Below are positions 54,151 through 63,135 of a stretch of 64,000 nucleotides of DNA, in pieces. This DNA comes from Chloroflexota bacterium (GTDB lineage Bacteria > Chloroflexota > Ktedonobacteria > Ktedonobacterales > Ktedonobacteraceae): the NCBI GenBank assembly GCA_902812455.1, contig CADDZH010000013.1:1-64000 (forward strand), read 5' to 3'. Every line of letters starts with the position of its first letter. Within the stretch, counting starts at the first letter, position 1. The translations under genes were made by a program, and so were the position numbers. Below the pieces are notes generated by a model. It saw only the letters and a program-made list of their open reading frames with translations. It made no database searches and was not told where the DNA came from.

Positions 54151-55101
54151 TCAGCCGAGCGTGTCACACGCGCAAGGTCTGGCCGGGTGTGTGGTGTCGA
54201 TCAAGGCGCGCATCTGCGTGTGGAACTTGTCGATGGTGTCAAAGGTAGAGACGCTGCACGAGTCACTCGCCAGGGCGCAGAGACGCGGGATGAAGTCGTC
54301 CTGGAGCGCCGAGTAGATGGGGGCACGTCCGGTACTGCTGCGGGCGACAATCACTCCGTGTAATCCTGTCAGGTGTGGCAGCATGGTGGCCGTGAGCGCT
54401 CCTTGCGGACTGAGCAGGCAATCGCGCAGCGCCATCAACACTGCGCGATGCCGCCGCACTCGTTCCTGGTCGTCGTCGACGACGAGCTTCCACTTGTCCG
54501 TGTCCATGCCGATCCCCGCGCACTTATAGCGCACGCACAGCGCATACTCACCGGAACGCGCCGTCATCTTCATCAGCATTTGTCCCTCTTCCTTCGAATC
54601 CCCGGCGCGCGTGAACAACTGCGCCGTTTCCTGATGCCGCTCGGGCAGCGCGAGCGCGAAGGAGAACTCGACCAGGGAGTGCTTGGAGAGGCGATTGCGG
54701 GCCTCGCTACTCCCATCACTGGCGGCGTTTTTCGCGGTGACGAGAAATCCGTGCGTATCGCACAAGCCGCAGCCGCGCACGATCTGCTCGATGGTGAGGT
54801 TCCGGAACTCCGCCCGGTCGATGAGTGCCGCCGCACGGCGCGCGTCGCGCACTTTGCAGGCCGGGCAGAGCGGGCTGCCCGCCGCTTCGAGATATTCGGC
54901 GAGCAAGGTGGCATGAGCGTGCTTGGCGATATTGCCGCTATAGGCATCCGTTTCCGTGCCGTCGGCGAGCAATTGGCGGCGTGGCAGGAGGCGGTTGGAA
55001 CCGTTGTTGCCTGCATTGCTCAAGCTCTGCGCTTGCCACGCCACACGCACGTTCACGGATACTTCGTAGGTGGGTTGGGTGTTCTGTTCCCGTTCAGTCA
55101 T
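54151..55101 (-). CDS. cas7: Cas7 (DevR-family) Cascade backbone subunit
   Basis: A 316-aa protein of the DevR/Csa2/Cst2 Cas7 group: YEVSVNVRVAWQAQSLSNAGNNGSNRLLPRRQLLADG in part at the N-terminus, SGNIAKHAHATLL, two CxxC pairs (CPAC 79-82, CGLC 111-114) that could hold zinc, KHSLVEFSFALALPE, and LPHLTGLHGVIVARSSTG. Cas7 subunits form the helical filament along crRNA. The DevR type is typical of I-A/I-B-like and MYXAN systems. It overlaps cas8 by 8 bases. Confidence 0.9.
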   Translation of the reverse strand: MTEREQNTQPTYEVSVNVRVAWQAQSLSNAGNNGSNRLLPRRQLLADGTETDAYSGNIAKHAHATLLAEYLEAAGSPLCPACKVRDARRAAALIDRAEFRNLTIEQIVRGCGLCDTHGFLVTAKNAASDGSSEARNRLSKHSLVEFSFALALPERHQETAQLFTRAGDSKEEGQMLMKMTARSGEYALCVRYKCAGIGMDTDKWKLVVDDDQERVRRHRAVLMALRDCLLSPQGALTATMLPHLTGLHGVIVARSSTGRAPIYSALQDDFIPRLCALASDSCSVSTFDTIDKFHTQMRALIDTTHPARPCACDTLG

Positions 55102-56785
55102 GGTCGTCTCCTTGCTTCTCTATTGGATTCTCGGCAATGGTGGTGGTCCGCTCGCTGCTCCCTCCCGCGCCGTCCTGCGCCTCGAGGCGCTCTGACGGAG
55201 GCTGTGCTAGCGCAGCAAGCAGCAGGAAAAGCAGTCGCCTGAGCTGGGAAGCATCCTGTTCGGTCTCCTCCAGGCGTGGATAGCGCAAGGCCGAAAGCAG
55301 CACCAGGAATCCGGCAATCGTATGCGGACTAGCTTGCTTGACATCCTCTAGCAAGAACGCGAGATCATCCTCGGATGGCACCACCATGAACTGGGATTTC
55401 GCGGCAGCCACCTGACACTCCTGCGCCGCGAGGGCGAGTGTGTGAATCAACTGGTCGATGGTCTGGACGGACTCGAACTCCTCGACCAGATCCCGTAAGG
55501 ATGCGGGGTTGACCTGGCCCAGGAGCCGCAGTGCATGGCCAAAGCGGAGCGTCCCCGCTTTTTGCTCAAGAATCTTCCTGAGCAGGGAGGGAGTCGATGC
55601 ATCCATGTGCGTTGTCACCTCTTTTACTTCTGCGAGTCGGTACGGACGGATGGCGTCTTTCGCGTGGTGGACGCGCCTTGCCACCTCAAGCAGGTGGGCA
55701 GTCCACCTGCTCAGCGACCTGATGCGCAGCGCATCGATCAGTGCATCGATCTCACACGCGCGGCGCCCCGGTTCGCCCGTGAGCAGCATCCGCCAGAAGG
55801 AGCGCAGCCCTTCCCTCTCCTGGGCCGATAGCAAGGAAAGCCAGGTGAGGTCAAGGCATCCGTGATCGCGCGGGATCGGGGCTCTCGTCCCCTGCGTCTG
55901 GATAGTGTGATAGGCCAGCCCTTCCCATCGCGCGCGCACGCCTGGGACGGCTGTGGTATAGGTCAACCACTGGACAAGCAGCGCCTGGTGGGCTTCCGCC
56001 TCGACCGGGACGAGCAACGGCAGTCGCGTGTCGCGCTCGAGCGTAATCCACTGCGCTTGCGGAACGTAGCAATTCACCAGGTCGCCGCCCACGCGCTGTG
56101 CGCGCAAGAAGCGCGCGGCCCCAATGGAGGCGAGCAAGACGGCGAAGTTCGTTCCCCGTATCGTCACCTGGGTTTTCTGAGAAACGAGCCCGTCGCTTCT
56201 CAGTCTGCGCGTGGAGTAGCTGAACGAGGGATCCATCATCATGACCAGGGAGACGTCTCGCTGGGCATCGGTGATGGAGGTCGGCACCGGGATGGCAGGC
56301 GCTCCGAGGGCGTAGTCCTGCAGGATGCGTTCGAGCCAGCTTGCTGCCCCATGCAATGGCTCCCTGGCGACGACCTCTTTCCACCGGGCGAGCGCGAGGC
56401 GCGCTTTCTTGATGGAAAGCTCAGCCGTGGGGTCATTACGTCGCGCCTTCCACAAGAGATCTGCCATGGACAGGGCACGCACGGCGCCAGGGGTCGTAAA
56501 GAGGACCGTGAGCAGGCCGTCAAGATTGGCAACTGGAACCGGGATGCCAGCATCAGAAAGCCGGACTGCTGCTACTTCCTGTGGAGCCGGGAGGGCCAGC
56601 GCCTCATCGACGAGGTCAAGAGAGCCGGAAGGCTGCGCCCAAACGTATGCTGTGAGGGTGTAGGAACAGCCTGTGTCCGTGATCTCTACCGGTTTTCCAC
56701 ACGCCTGCGCGAGCAGAATCCCCAATCCATAGGCGTGGAGCAGATCAAACAACAGTGCCCCCGTTTTGACCACACACCACTCCAT
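55094..56785 (-). CDS. cas8: Cas8-like large Cascade subunit
   Basis: A 563-aa protein starting MEWCVVKTGALLFDLLHAYGLGILLAQACGKPVEI in part, which is the start pattern of Cas8a1/Csx13-type proteins. No HD or helicase motifs are present. The C-terminal third is helical (EDDLAFLLEDVKQASPHTIAGFLVLLSAL), like the small-subunit-like tail of Cas8. The role inferred is PAM recognition and Cascade assembly. Start at 56785 with AAGGAGGG; the frame upstream to 57046 is antisense-like overlap with cas6. Assigned by position, length and weak pattern. Confidence 0.78.
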   Translation of the reverse strand: MEWCVVKTGALLFDLLHAYGLGILLAQACGKPVEITDTGCSYTLTAYVWAQPSGSLDLVDEALALPAPQEVAAVRLSDAGIPVPVANLDGLLTVLFTTPGAVRALSMADLLWKARRNDPTAELSIKKARLALARWKEVVAREPLHGAASWLERILQDYALGAPAIPVPTSITDAQRDVSLVMMMDPSFSYSTRRLRSDGLVSQKTQVTIRGTNFAVLLASIGAARFLRAQRVGGDLVNCYVPQAQWITLERDTRLPLLVPVEAEAHQALLVQWLTYTTAVPGVRARWEGLAYHTIQTQGTRAPIPRDHGCLDLTWLSLLSAQEREGLRSFWRMLLTGEPGRRACEIDALIDALRIRSLSRWTAHLLEVARRVHHAKDAIRPYRLAEVKEVTTHMDASTPSLLRKILEQKAGTLRFGHALRLLGQVNPASLRDLVEEFESVQTIDQLIHTLALAAQECQVAAAKSQFMVVPSEDDLAFLLEDVKQASPHTIAGFLVLLSALRYPRLEETEQDASQLRRLLFLLLAALAQPPSERLEAQDGAGGSSERTTTIAENPIEKQGDDHD

Positions 56786-56801
56786 CGAATCTTCTCCCTC
56801 C

Positions 56802-57605
56802 TTATCCAATGGCGATGCGCGTCGCACCCATACCGCACTCAGTGAAGGCCCCGACGCCTGCAAAGAAAGCGAACCGTGCCAGCGCGGCCAGCATCGCTCG
56901 TGCTGCAGAGGCGGATTGGCGGCACTCATAGCTGATCCAGCCGCGAAACCCGAACTGGACCCTCCCGTCGAGCAGGACCTGCGATGAGCGCAGGCGGTAA
57001 TCAGCGAGCACGACGCCTCCATCCGAGAGCAAGGGCAAGAGATCATGAGAGTCCAGAGGCAACGGCGGACCGCCTAGCTCCTGCCAGCGGCGCGCCAGCC
57101 CTGCAAAGAGAAGGCGCGGGACAGGAAAGTGAAAGCGTTGCTCTCCGTCGGCGCCAGCATCCGGCAGGAGCACTAGCGGCGAGCCCAGGTGCAGCTTGAT
57201 CGACTCCCCGTAGGGAGGAGCCAGGAAGTCTGCCCAGGTGGACAGTCCTGCCCATGCCGAGTGCGAGAGGCCTGCAGCCTCAATGCTATACTGGCGGATC
57301 CCAATCTGCAGCGGTGCAGGCACGGTAAGCGCGTCCAAGAGCAGTGGAACGGACAGCAGCCCTGCTTCTTCGAGGACGGTGACCCGGAGAGAGAGCCGGT
57401 GTTGTTCATCCAAAAGCAGCGTAGGTGTGAGCGGGGCAGGTGGTGCGTCGTCTTCCTGAATCGTGTGAGATGTTCCACTTCGTGCAGACACCGCTGCTCG
57501 CAGTTCTCTCAGCCTCGCCTCGCCCGTTTCCCATACCTCGTCCCACGAGGGCGCAGGCCCGGTGGATAACGGCTTGAGATGGATCACGAGGGCAACAAAG
57601 GACAT
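56802..57605 (-). CDS. cas6: Cas6 crRNA-processing endoribonuclease (operon copy)
   Basis: A 267-aa RAMP protein. The C-terminus has the Cas6 glycine-rich loop AGVGAFTECGMG (about 249-260) preceded by FGFRGWISYEC and a helix ARAMLAALARFAFF, matching the pattern in the second cas6 at 63436. The N-terminal ferredoxin half is diverged. It would cut pre-crRNA within the repeat and stay bound. It lies 3 bases after the transposase-like gene and 16 before cas8. Confidence 0.85.
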   Translation of the reverse strand: MSFVALVIHLKPLSTGPAPSWDEVWETGEARLRELRAAVSARSGTSHTIQEDDAPPAPLTPTLLLDEQHRLSLRVTVLEEAGLLSVPLLLDALTVPAPLQIGIRQYSIEAAGLSHSAWAGLSTWADFLAPPYGESIKLHLGSPLVLLPDAGADGEQRFHFPVPRLLFAGLARRWQELGGPPLPLDSHDLLPLLSDGGVVLADYRLRSSQVLLDGRVQFGFRGWISYECRQSASAARAMLAALARFAFFAGVGAFTECGMGATRIAIG

Positions 57606-57608
57606 GCA

Positions 57609-58820
57609 TCACCTCCCCGGTCGATGGGACCGGTAGCTTCCGTCGCGCCGCGCTAACTCACGGGCCATGGCCTGGCAGAGAATCTCTCCATCCAGGTAGA
57701 CCCAGATCGCTGCCTCGGTGTGCTCTGACCGTCGCACCGCAACCTGCGACCCGGCAAAGAGCGGCAGCAGGTCGTCAGCGTAGTGCAATCCGTCGTAGAG
57801 CACCTCTCCTTGCTGGAGAATTGCAGCATCATGCGGTGGGAGGAGCGCCCGCAGTGCCGGCACGAGGCCGGCCGGATCGCTTTGGTACCCGGTCAAGCGC
57901 CCAAAGCGGTGGTCGGCCTCCTCTCTCGTTCGCAGCGGACTCGTTCCATAGGCTCTGTTGAGCGCGCTCTCGAAGACGACCACCCATCGCGCACGCGCGA
58001 CCAGCAGGCGCGTGTGCAGGTCCGTCCACACCTGCTGGAGGTCCCCCACCAGCGGCGGGGAGGCTGAGGTGCGCTCTATGCTGATGCCGAGCGAGGCGCA
58101 CGCAGCTTTGCACGTCTCCGAAAGTATGCCTGTGGTGACAAGATGGGGTGGCACCTGCCAGACCAGTCCGCCTGCTCCTTGAGGATGCGGAAGACGTGCA
58201 TTCACCAGCGCATCATAGAGCGAGAGCGCAGCGAGTTCGGCCTCGGCCTCGTAGGGACCTTGCCGAAAGGCGAGCAGGCGCGCATGGGTTACATCGATGA
58301 CACCCACGAGGCCGTCGCGTTCGGCCTCGTCTTTGTCCTTGCCTTCTGTTGTGGCAGGCACGCCTGGAACGATTTCGCCGATCCACCATGTCGCATCGAG
58401 CCGCTCCGTCGTCACACTCGTCTGTTGGAGACGCTGCTCTTCCAGGTACAGGCAGATAGCCCAGATGGCTTCTTCATGGATGGGCGGCCGGTTTGCGCAT
58501 CGGGCCATGGCGTCGAGGATGCGCGTGACCATCTGGATACTCCGTGCCAACCGGGAACAATAGAGCGCCGCAATCCGCTCGTAAACGGAGAGCGTTACCC
58601 CGCGAAAGCGATGCTCGACCTCCGCGGGATGCGCCAGGCAGATCTCCGGGCCAAAGCGGCGCACCAGTTCACGCAACCGAGCGGTAGGAACGCTCCCTGG
58701 AACCGCATCCGTCTGCGTATCTCGTGCCGTACGCAGGAGTGCGGCGGCGTGCATCTGTTGGCAGAGCGGGAGCGTCAGTGGAAGATTGAACACGGAGGTG
58801 GAGCGGAACGGATTCGTCAT
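57609..58820 (-). CDS. TnsB/Mu transposase-like protein lacking the catalytic triad
   Basis: A 403-aa protein that follows tnsC with a 4-base overlap, where TniQ is expected. By eye it aligns with the core of the neighbouring TnsB. ERLDATWWIG (D142) matches QIDHTPVDV. GLVGVIDVTHARLLAF matches LTTCIDSRSRLVMA. LVWQVPPH (Q222) lies where TnsB has WVDNG, and GDLQQVWTDLHTRL (Q262) where it has GIVERFFGTLNTRL. The C-terminus AIWVYLDGEILCQAMARELA is a Mu-transposase C beta-barrel. Two of the three DDE residues are therefore replaced by Gln. It lacks the Cys/His zinc motifs of TniQ/TnsD. A DNA-binding or bridging role is inferred. The fold assignment is moderate and the loss of catalysis follows from it. 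Confidence 0.75.
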   Translation of the reverse strand: MTNPFRSTSVFNLPLTLPLCQQMHAAALLRTARDTQTDAVPGSVPTARLRELVRRFGPEICLAHPAEVEHRFRGVTLSVYERIAALYCSRLARSIQMVTRILDAMARCANRPPIHEEAIWAICLYLEEQRLQQTSVTTERLDATWWIGEIVPGVPATTEGKDKDEAERDGLVGVIDVTHARLLAFRQGPYEAEAELAALSLYDALVNARLPHPQGAGGLVWQVPPHLVTTGILSETCKAACASLGISIERTSASPPLVGDLQQVWTDLHTRLLVARARWVVVFESALNRAYGTSPLRTREEADHRFGRLTGYQSDPAGLVPALRALLPPHDAAILQQGEVLYDGLHYADDLLPLFAGSQVAVRRSEHTEAAIWVYLDGEILCQAMARELARRDGSYRSHRPGR

Positions 58821-59722
58821 GATTTGCTCGTCTTCTCTTTCGCTTTATGCCGTGCTTCGGAGGTATATTCATGGGGGCCTTTGGCTTCCGTCTCGGTTGG
58901 AGGATGCAGCGTGTCCGTGTAATACTGCTCCGGCTTTGTCATCATCCAAATATAGGCTTCGTCAATGAGCGCCGCCGTAATCGATGGGAGTTCCTCATCT
59001 CTTGCCATTTGGCTGGCGGTTGCCAGCAAACCATACAGGTTCCGCAAGGAGGGATTGACCTTCTGCCAGATCGCTGTCCCCATCTGGCGATCAGCCGGAT
59101 TCTCCGGATCATAGGTCCAGCAAGGAAGGATCAGCCCCGGGAGGACGGTGTCCAGCACTTCTTTCAATTCCAGGGGGACGAAAGGCATACGTAGTCCCAC
59201 ACGGCTGGAAAATTTCTGGTGCCGCTCAATCACACTCATGATGTTGGGCAGTCCGACCAGGACGATACGACACCCCGTCTTATCAAAGAGGTGTCGTAAT
59301 ACTTCGAAGCTATCCTCGTTGAGCCGGTCAGCTTCGTCGACAACTAGCAGGGTGATATAGTTCCGCTCAATGGCGGCCGCAGCTTCGTCGGCCATCTCAT
59401 AGATGTTGCTGCCCCGAGATTTTTCCAGGAGGCTGTCGAGAATCGTTTTGGCAAGCGCACGTGGGGTGGAACGAGGCATCACCTTGACTTTGATGGCGGT
59501 GGGCAACGCGGTCTGCGCGTGTGGGGCCAGACTGTCGAGATAGTACTGGGTGGCGATGGTCTTGCCCACGCCCGCAAGCCCGGTAATCACCCCCATCGTG
59601 GGTGAACGTCTTTCGGGGTCGGTGATCAGCCGCATAAACGAGCGGCATCGTCTGACATTCTTCGTCTCAATGACGGGCTGACCTGCTGGCAAATGATCTT
59701 CGGCAAACGGGTTGGTCGTCAT
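58817..59722 (-). CDS. tnsC: TnsC/TniB-type AAA+ ATPase
   Basis: A 301-aa AAA+ protein. Walker A is GLAGVGKT (48-55), Walker B is LLVVDEAD (124-131), followed by RIVLVGLPNI (sensor 1 region) and an Arg-containing helix SSRVGLRMPF. Size and motifs match TnsC/TniB, which form helical filaments on DNA, recruit TnsB and set target immunity. It overlaps tnsB by 4 bases (ATGA) and the transposase-like gene by 4 bases. Polar C-terminal tail. Confidence 0.93.
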   Translation of the reverse strand: MTTNPFAEDHLPAGQPVIETKNVRRCRSFMRLITDPERRSPTMGVITGLAGVGKTIATQYYLDSLAPHAQTALPTAIKVKVMPRSTPRALAKTILDSLLEKSRGSNIYEMADEAAAAIERNYITLLVVDEADRLNEDSFEVLRHLFDKTGCRIVLVGLPNIMSVIERHQKFSSRVGLRMPFVPLELKEVLDTVLPGLILPCWTYDPENPADRQMGTAIWQKVNPSLRNLYGLLATASQMARDEELPSITAALIDEAYIWMMTKPEQYYTDTLHPPTETEAKGPHEYTSEARHKAKEKTSKS

Positions 59723-61821
59723 GCGTCTTCTCGCTTTCTTCGTGCTTCCTCGCGCGCTGCCATGCGTTCGAAGAAATCGCCTTGCGACGTCGTCGCTTTC
59801 GGCGGAGCAGCGGCTTTCTCTCTCTGCTTGGGTTTCGATGGGGGCGGTGCCTGTTGGAGAGAACCTTCAGGCTGTTGGGCAGCACTCTCGTGATCGGCCG
59901 CTTCATGCTCTGCAGGATGGTGGGTGGAGTCGGAACCTTTGGACCATAGGGCAGCGATCTCGCGATCAGCCAAATCCGCTGCCTCGCGCGCCTTCTTGAT
60001 GCCGCGGCGGAGATGTTCTTTCTGTTCGCGTTTCGCCGTTCCCATGTCCTTTTGCGTGATGACCTGCGCATCGGTCGCCTTGGCCGTGCATATCCACTGG
60101 TGATCGAGAAAGACCTCGATCTCATCTGGCGCTCGATAGATGGGCTCCGCGCGCACCTCAACATGCTTGCCCACTAACTCAGGTATCAGAGCGTGCCAAT
60201 AGATGCGGTTGCGGTAGTGGATGCCATCCTTGGCGGCGACCCTGTCGTCAGGCTCTTTGAGCAGCACATCAAGGTCGCGGGGATCTGCGGGTTCCGCGTA
60301 ACAGTGCTTCTCCCAGTAGTCCAGAGGCGTTTCCCCCGTCTCGCTATGCACCTCCTGGTGATACTGGCGAATAAAGTCCCAAAAGCGCTCCTCCAGTTCG
60401 GCGAGCGTGAGTGTGGCCTTGGCGTGGGGGTTCCGCTCCTCGGTATTGGAGGCGACATAGCCGGGCTGGTCGGCCCACAGGCGAGTGTTCAGCGTCCCAA
60501 AGAAGCGCTCCACAATCCCTTTCTCCTGTGGGCGGTGTGGCTTGCAGGGATGCAGGTCAATCTGCAGCGCTTGCGTGAGTTGGTAGACATGGTGCGAGAG
60601 CAATTCAAGGCCGTTGTCCACCCAAATTTCATGCGGCTTGCCGCCATAAAGTTTCCGCTCCGATGTCAGGACCGCTTCTCGAATAGCGGTCGCTACCGTG
60701 TAGCGATCAGGGTGATCGTAGCCAAAGACCGCTGCCATCACGAGCCGGGAGCGGCTATCGATGCATGTCGTCAGCCAGGGCCGAACCTCCCCGCTTTTCG
60801 TCCGGTAGGGTTCACTGCGCAGGTCCTTGACCAACACGTCCACCGGGGTGTGGTCGATCTGATACGTAATGAGAAAACTCGCGCGCCGGAGGTGTTCCAT
60901 GCGCATCGTCACCTCGTAGCGATCGCGAAACTCCTCGTCCCGTCCGTCCGCCAGCAAAACTTCTGGCTCAGCTATTTCCGCGCAGATCTTGCGGACCTGC
61001 CATTCGCTCGGAGCCGGTTCGCCCAGCGCCTGAGCCTTCTGGCAGACGGCCTGATACACCGAGCGGACAGACTTGTTCACCTGAGAGAAGCGCACGCCCT
61101 GGATCATCTCGACCATCTGATCGGTAATACGGTGATGTCCGCCTTTGTCCGCTCGCTCCCTGGGCGCGAGTCCTGAGAGTCCAGTCTCACGGTACTGTTT
61201 GAGATACAGCCAGAGTGTGCTCGGCGCAATGCCTCCCTCTTTGGCGCGGGCCTCGACCTCCGCGCGCGACACCTTTGGCTTTGTAGCGAGGTCTCCGAGC
61301 AAGTCCCGGCGGCGGAAGGTTTCTTCCAACGCTTGCTCATCCAGAGCGCCCAGGGCAGGGGCTGGCGCTGGCTTCCGCTTCGGCCTGACTGTTTCTGGAG
61401 CCAGCTTTCGCGCCAGTCCCTTGGACCCTCCGACCTGGTAGCGGCGAATCCAGCGTTCCGCCGTGCGCAGGGACCAGCCATTGCGCTGTGCCAGGGCGGC
61501 CACCAGGTCGGGTGTGACGATGATCGCTTCATCCTCGGTCTCGTCCAGCAGACGCACGAGGTTGCCCAGTTGCGCCAGCCGCTCGGCAATGATCGCTTCC
61601 GTTTGCGCGTCAAGGGCCATCCAATCACGCGGCACAAGCCCGTCAAGGCCGTCTTGTTGATACGCGCGCCACCACGTCCAGAGGACCTTGAGCGGAACAT
61701 AGGTCGCGGCAGCGCGCTCGCGGAGGCGCTGATAGTCATAGGAGGCGCGAGAGAGGGGGCCCAAGAGTTTGAGGCGGCGGTGCGCCTCGCGAAGCGCCGT
61801 CTCTGGATCGCAGTGTTCCAT
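59719..61821 (-). CDS. tnsB: TnsB-type DDE transposase
   Basis: A 700-aa transposase. Two or three N-terminal HTH segments (YVPLKVLWTWWRAYQQDGLDGL; NGWSLRTAERWIRRYQ) bind the end repeats. The RNase H core has D323 (QIDHTP), D402 (WVDNG) and E438 (GIVERFFG), with 35 residues between the last two as in retroviral integrases. A Mu-type C-terminal barrel (HVEVRAEPIYRAPDEIEVFL) is followed by a long charged tail ending GDFFERMAAREEARRKRE, comparable to the hook that contacts TnsC. The ATG at 61821 has GGGAGAAAAG upstream; the frame from 62043 spans the hairpin region. First gene of the operon. Confidence 0.95.
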   Translation of the reverse strand: MEHCDPETALREAHRRLKLLGPLSRASYDYQRLRERAAATYVPLKVLWTWWRAYQQDGLDGLVPRDWMALDAQTEAIIAERLAQLGNLVRLLDETEDEAIIVTPDLVAALAQRNGWSLRTAERWIRRYQVGGSKGLARKLAPETVRPKRKPAPAPALGALDEQALEETFRRRDLLGDLATKPKVSRAEVEARAKEGGIAPSTLWLYLKQYRETGLSGLAPRERADKGGHHRITDQMVEMIQGVRFSQVNKSVRSVYQAVCQKAQALGEPAPSEWQVRKICAEIAEPEVLLADGRDEEFRDRYEVTMRMEHLRRASFLITYQIDHTPVDVLVKDLRSEPYRTKSGEVRPWLTTCIDSRSRLVMAAVFGYDHPDRYTVATAIREAVLTSERKLYGGKPHEIWVDNGLELLSHHVYQLTQALQIDLHPCKPHRPQEKGIVERFFGTLNTRLWADQPGYVASNTEERNPHAKATLTLAELEERFWDFIRQYHQEVHSETGETPLDYWEKHCYAEPADPRDLDVLLKEPDDRVAAKDGIHYRNRIYWHALIPELVGKHVEVRAEPIYRAPDEIEVFLDHQWICTAKATDAQVITQKDMGTAKREQKEHLRRGIKKAREAADLADREIAALWSKGSDSTHHPAEHEAADHESAAQQPEGSLQQAPPPSKPKQREKAAAPPKATTSQGDFFERMAAREEARRKREDA

Positions 61822-62113
61822 GGTCGCCACCGTCTTTTCTCCCGTTATAATAGTGATACTGAGGAATGCATCACCACTGACAGGCGCGTGAGCAGGGTGC
61901 GAGGCGGGGAAGCCATGGCAGGGAGGCAACGCCTCCCTGCCATGGCTTCCCCGCCACCTGCAGGCGCGTTGGAACGATGCGCCCATCGTTTTGATCAACC
62001 CGGCCTGCAGGCGCAGAAGAAAAGCGGTGATGCACAACCACAACTATCAGATATGCTACTAGTGTAAAATAGAACATATGTTCTTGTCAAGGGATCATCG
62101 AGAGGAGTTACCG
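61822..62113. repeat. Divergent intergenic region with giant hairpin and nested inverted repeats
   Basis: A perfect 25-bp inverted repeat with a 3-base loop spans 61903-61927 and 61931-61955 (arms begin GGCGGGGAAGCCATGGCAGG). It is enclosed by TGCATCACC (61867-61875) and GGTGATGCA (62026-62034). CCTGCAGGCGC occurs at 61957 and 62004. A TATTAT/TATAAC -10-like box points to tnsB just outside. The whole could be a regulatory cruciform between the operon and its regulator, or a small inserted element. Confidence 0.75.
62071..62084. promoter_or_regulatory. 14-bp palindromic operator upstream of the regulator gene
   Basis: AGAACATATGTTCT is a perfect palindrome 30 bases before the ATG of the HTH regulator, right after a -10-like TAAAAT (62065-62070). 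The location suggests autoregulation by that protein. Confidence 0.65.
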
Positions 62114-63079
62114 ATGAATTTCGGAACGTGGGTCCGAGCGCAGCGTGAGCGGCGGGAGATGGATGTGCGGGCCTTCGCGCGCCTCGTGGGGGTGGATGCT
62201 AGCACGATTAGCCGCATTGAGCAGGCGCGGTCGCAGGTGACGGTATGGACGGCGGTGCGTATATGCGAGCGCCTGAACGTGATGCCTGCCGATCTGCTGG
62301 AAGCGCTGCGGGGCAAGCGTCCGCCTTTCGCCGGGCGGCAGCAAGCAGGGCAAGAGGTGGATGTCGTGACGGTGGGAGATCTTGCAGCGTTTCTGCGCTA
62401 TATGCGCCGGAGCTTCCAGGAGGGATGTGCCTGGCTCACGAGCTTGCTGAACCAGGTTGCGGCGCGGGAAGATGATGGGCGTGCTACTCACGGTGGGAGT
62501 GTGCCGCTCATTGTGCCGGAGGATATCGAGAAGCTGCTCCAGGATTCGCATCTCTACCAGTTCAAAGTCCAGTATCCGGTGGCAATCACGGCGGAAGACC
62601 TCTGGGACATCTACCTGCGGGGAGGCGCGCTGACCCTCGTGGATATGGGGGCCTACCTCAAACAAGCGCGCCGCGCCAGGCGTGTCACACTCTCCGACCT
62701 GGAAGCGTCCGGCAAGGTGTCTGCGAGCGTCCTCTCGCGCTTAGAAACGGGTTCACTCGAACGGGTCAAGCTCATCGATGTGCTGACGCTGGATGAGCAA
62801 TTAGGGCAGGAAGGGAAACTGATGGCCCTGTATTGGCGCGCCTGCACCCCCATCAATGCGGTGGCCCGTGTCCATCAACGAGATCTCCAAACAGAGGCAC
62901 AGGGGTCTGGCGAAGGGCTTCGGCTGGAGCAGGAGTGGCGATTGATTGAGGTATTCACGACGATCTGTCGATGGCTGGCTTGCCTGGAGCCGAATGATCA
63001 CGCGTGGATGAGCGCCTTTCGACAGCGATGGAATCATGCTGCGGAGCAAGCTGACATGGCAAAAGACATGGCCATATAA
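62114..63079 (+). CDS. Double-HTH XRE-type regulator of the transposon
   Basis: A 321-aa protein with two XRE-like helix-turn-helix domains. The first is MNFGTWVRAQRERREMDVRAFARLVGVDASTISRIEQ in part at the N-terminus, and the second is YLKQARRARRVTLSDLEASGKVSASVLSRLETGS in part around 190-225. The rest is helical with no ligand motif. The ATG at 62114 has GAGGAG upstream; the frame from 62078 includes the operator. It is divergent from tnsB. Xre proteins control guide expression in I-F3 CRISPR-associated transposons, so a comparable role is plausible here. Confidence 0.85.
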   Translation: MNFGTWVRAQRERREMDVRAFARLVGVDASTISRIEQARSQVTVWTAVRICERLNVMPADLLEALRGKRPPFAGRQQAGQEVDVVTVGDLAAFLRYMRRSFQEGCAWLTSLLNQVAAREDDGRATHGGSVPLIVPEDIEKLLQDSHLYQFKVQYPVAITAEDLWDIYLRGGALTLVDMGAYLKQARRARRVTLSDLEASGKVSASVLSRLETGSLERVKLIDVLTLDEQLGQEGKLMALYWRACTPINAVARVHQRDLQTEAQGSGEGLRLEQEWRLIEVFTTICRWLACLEPNDHAWMSAFRQRWNHAAEQADMAKDMAI

Positions 63080-63135
63080 CGGCTTGATCACTTGTGTTTC
63101 TCGGTTGTGTTCGCCCTGGAAAAGCAAGGTGTGGA

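Noticed and set aside
57609..58820. Calling this gene tniQ or tnsD because of its position
   Set aside because: No CxxC or Cys/His zinc motifs and no TniQ N-terminal pattern; the RNase H-like core and Mu C barrel fit a transposase better.
62054..62069. TGCTACTAGTGTAAAA as the opposite transposon end
   Set aside because: A single imperfect match to the end repeat, without a row of repeats or a terminal ACA, inside a promoter; kept only as a possible regulatory site.
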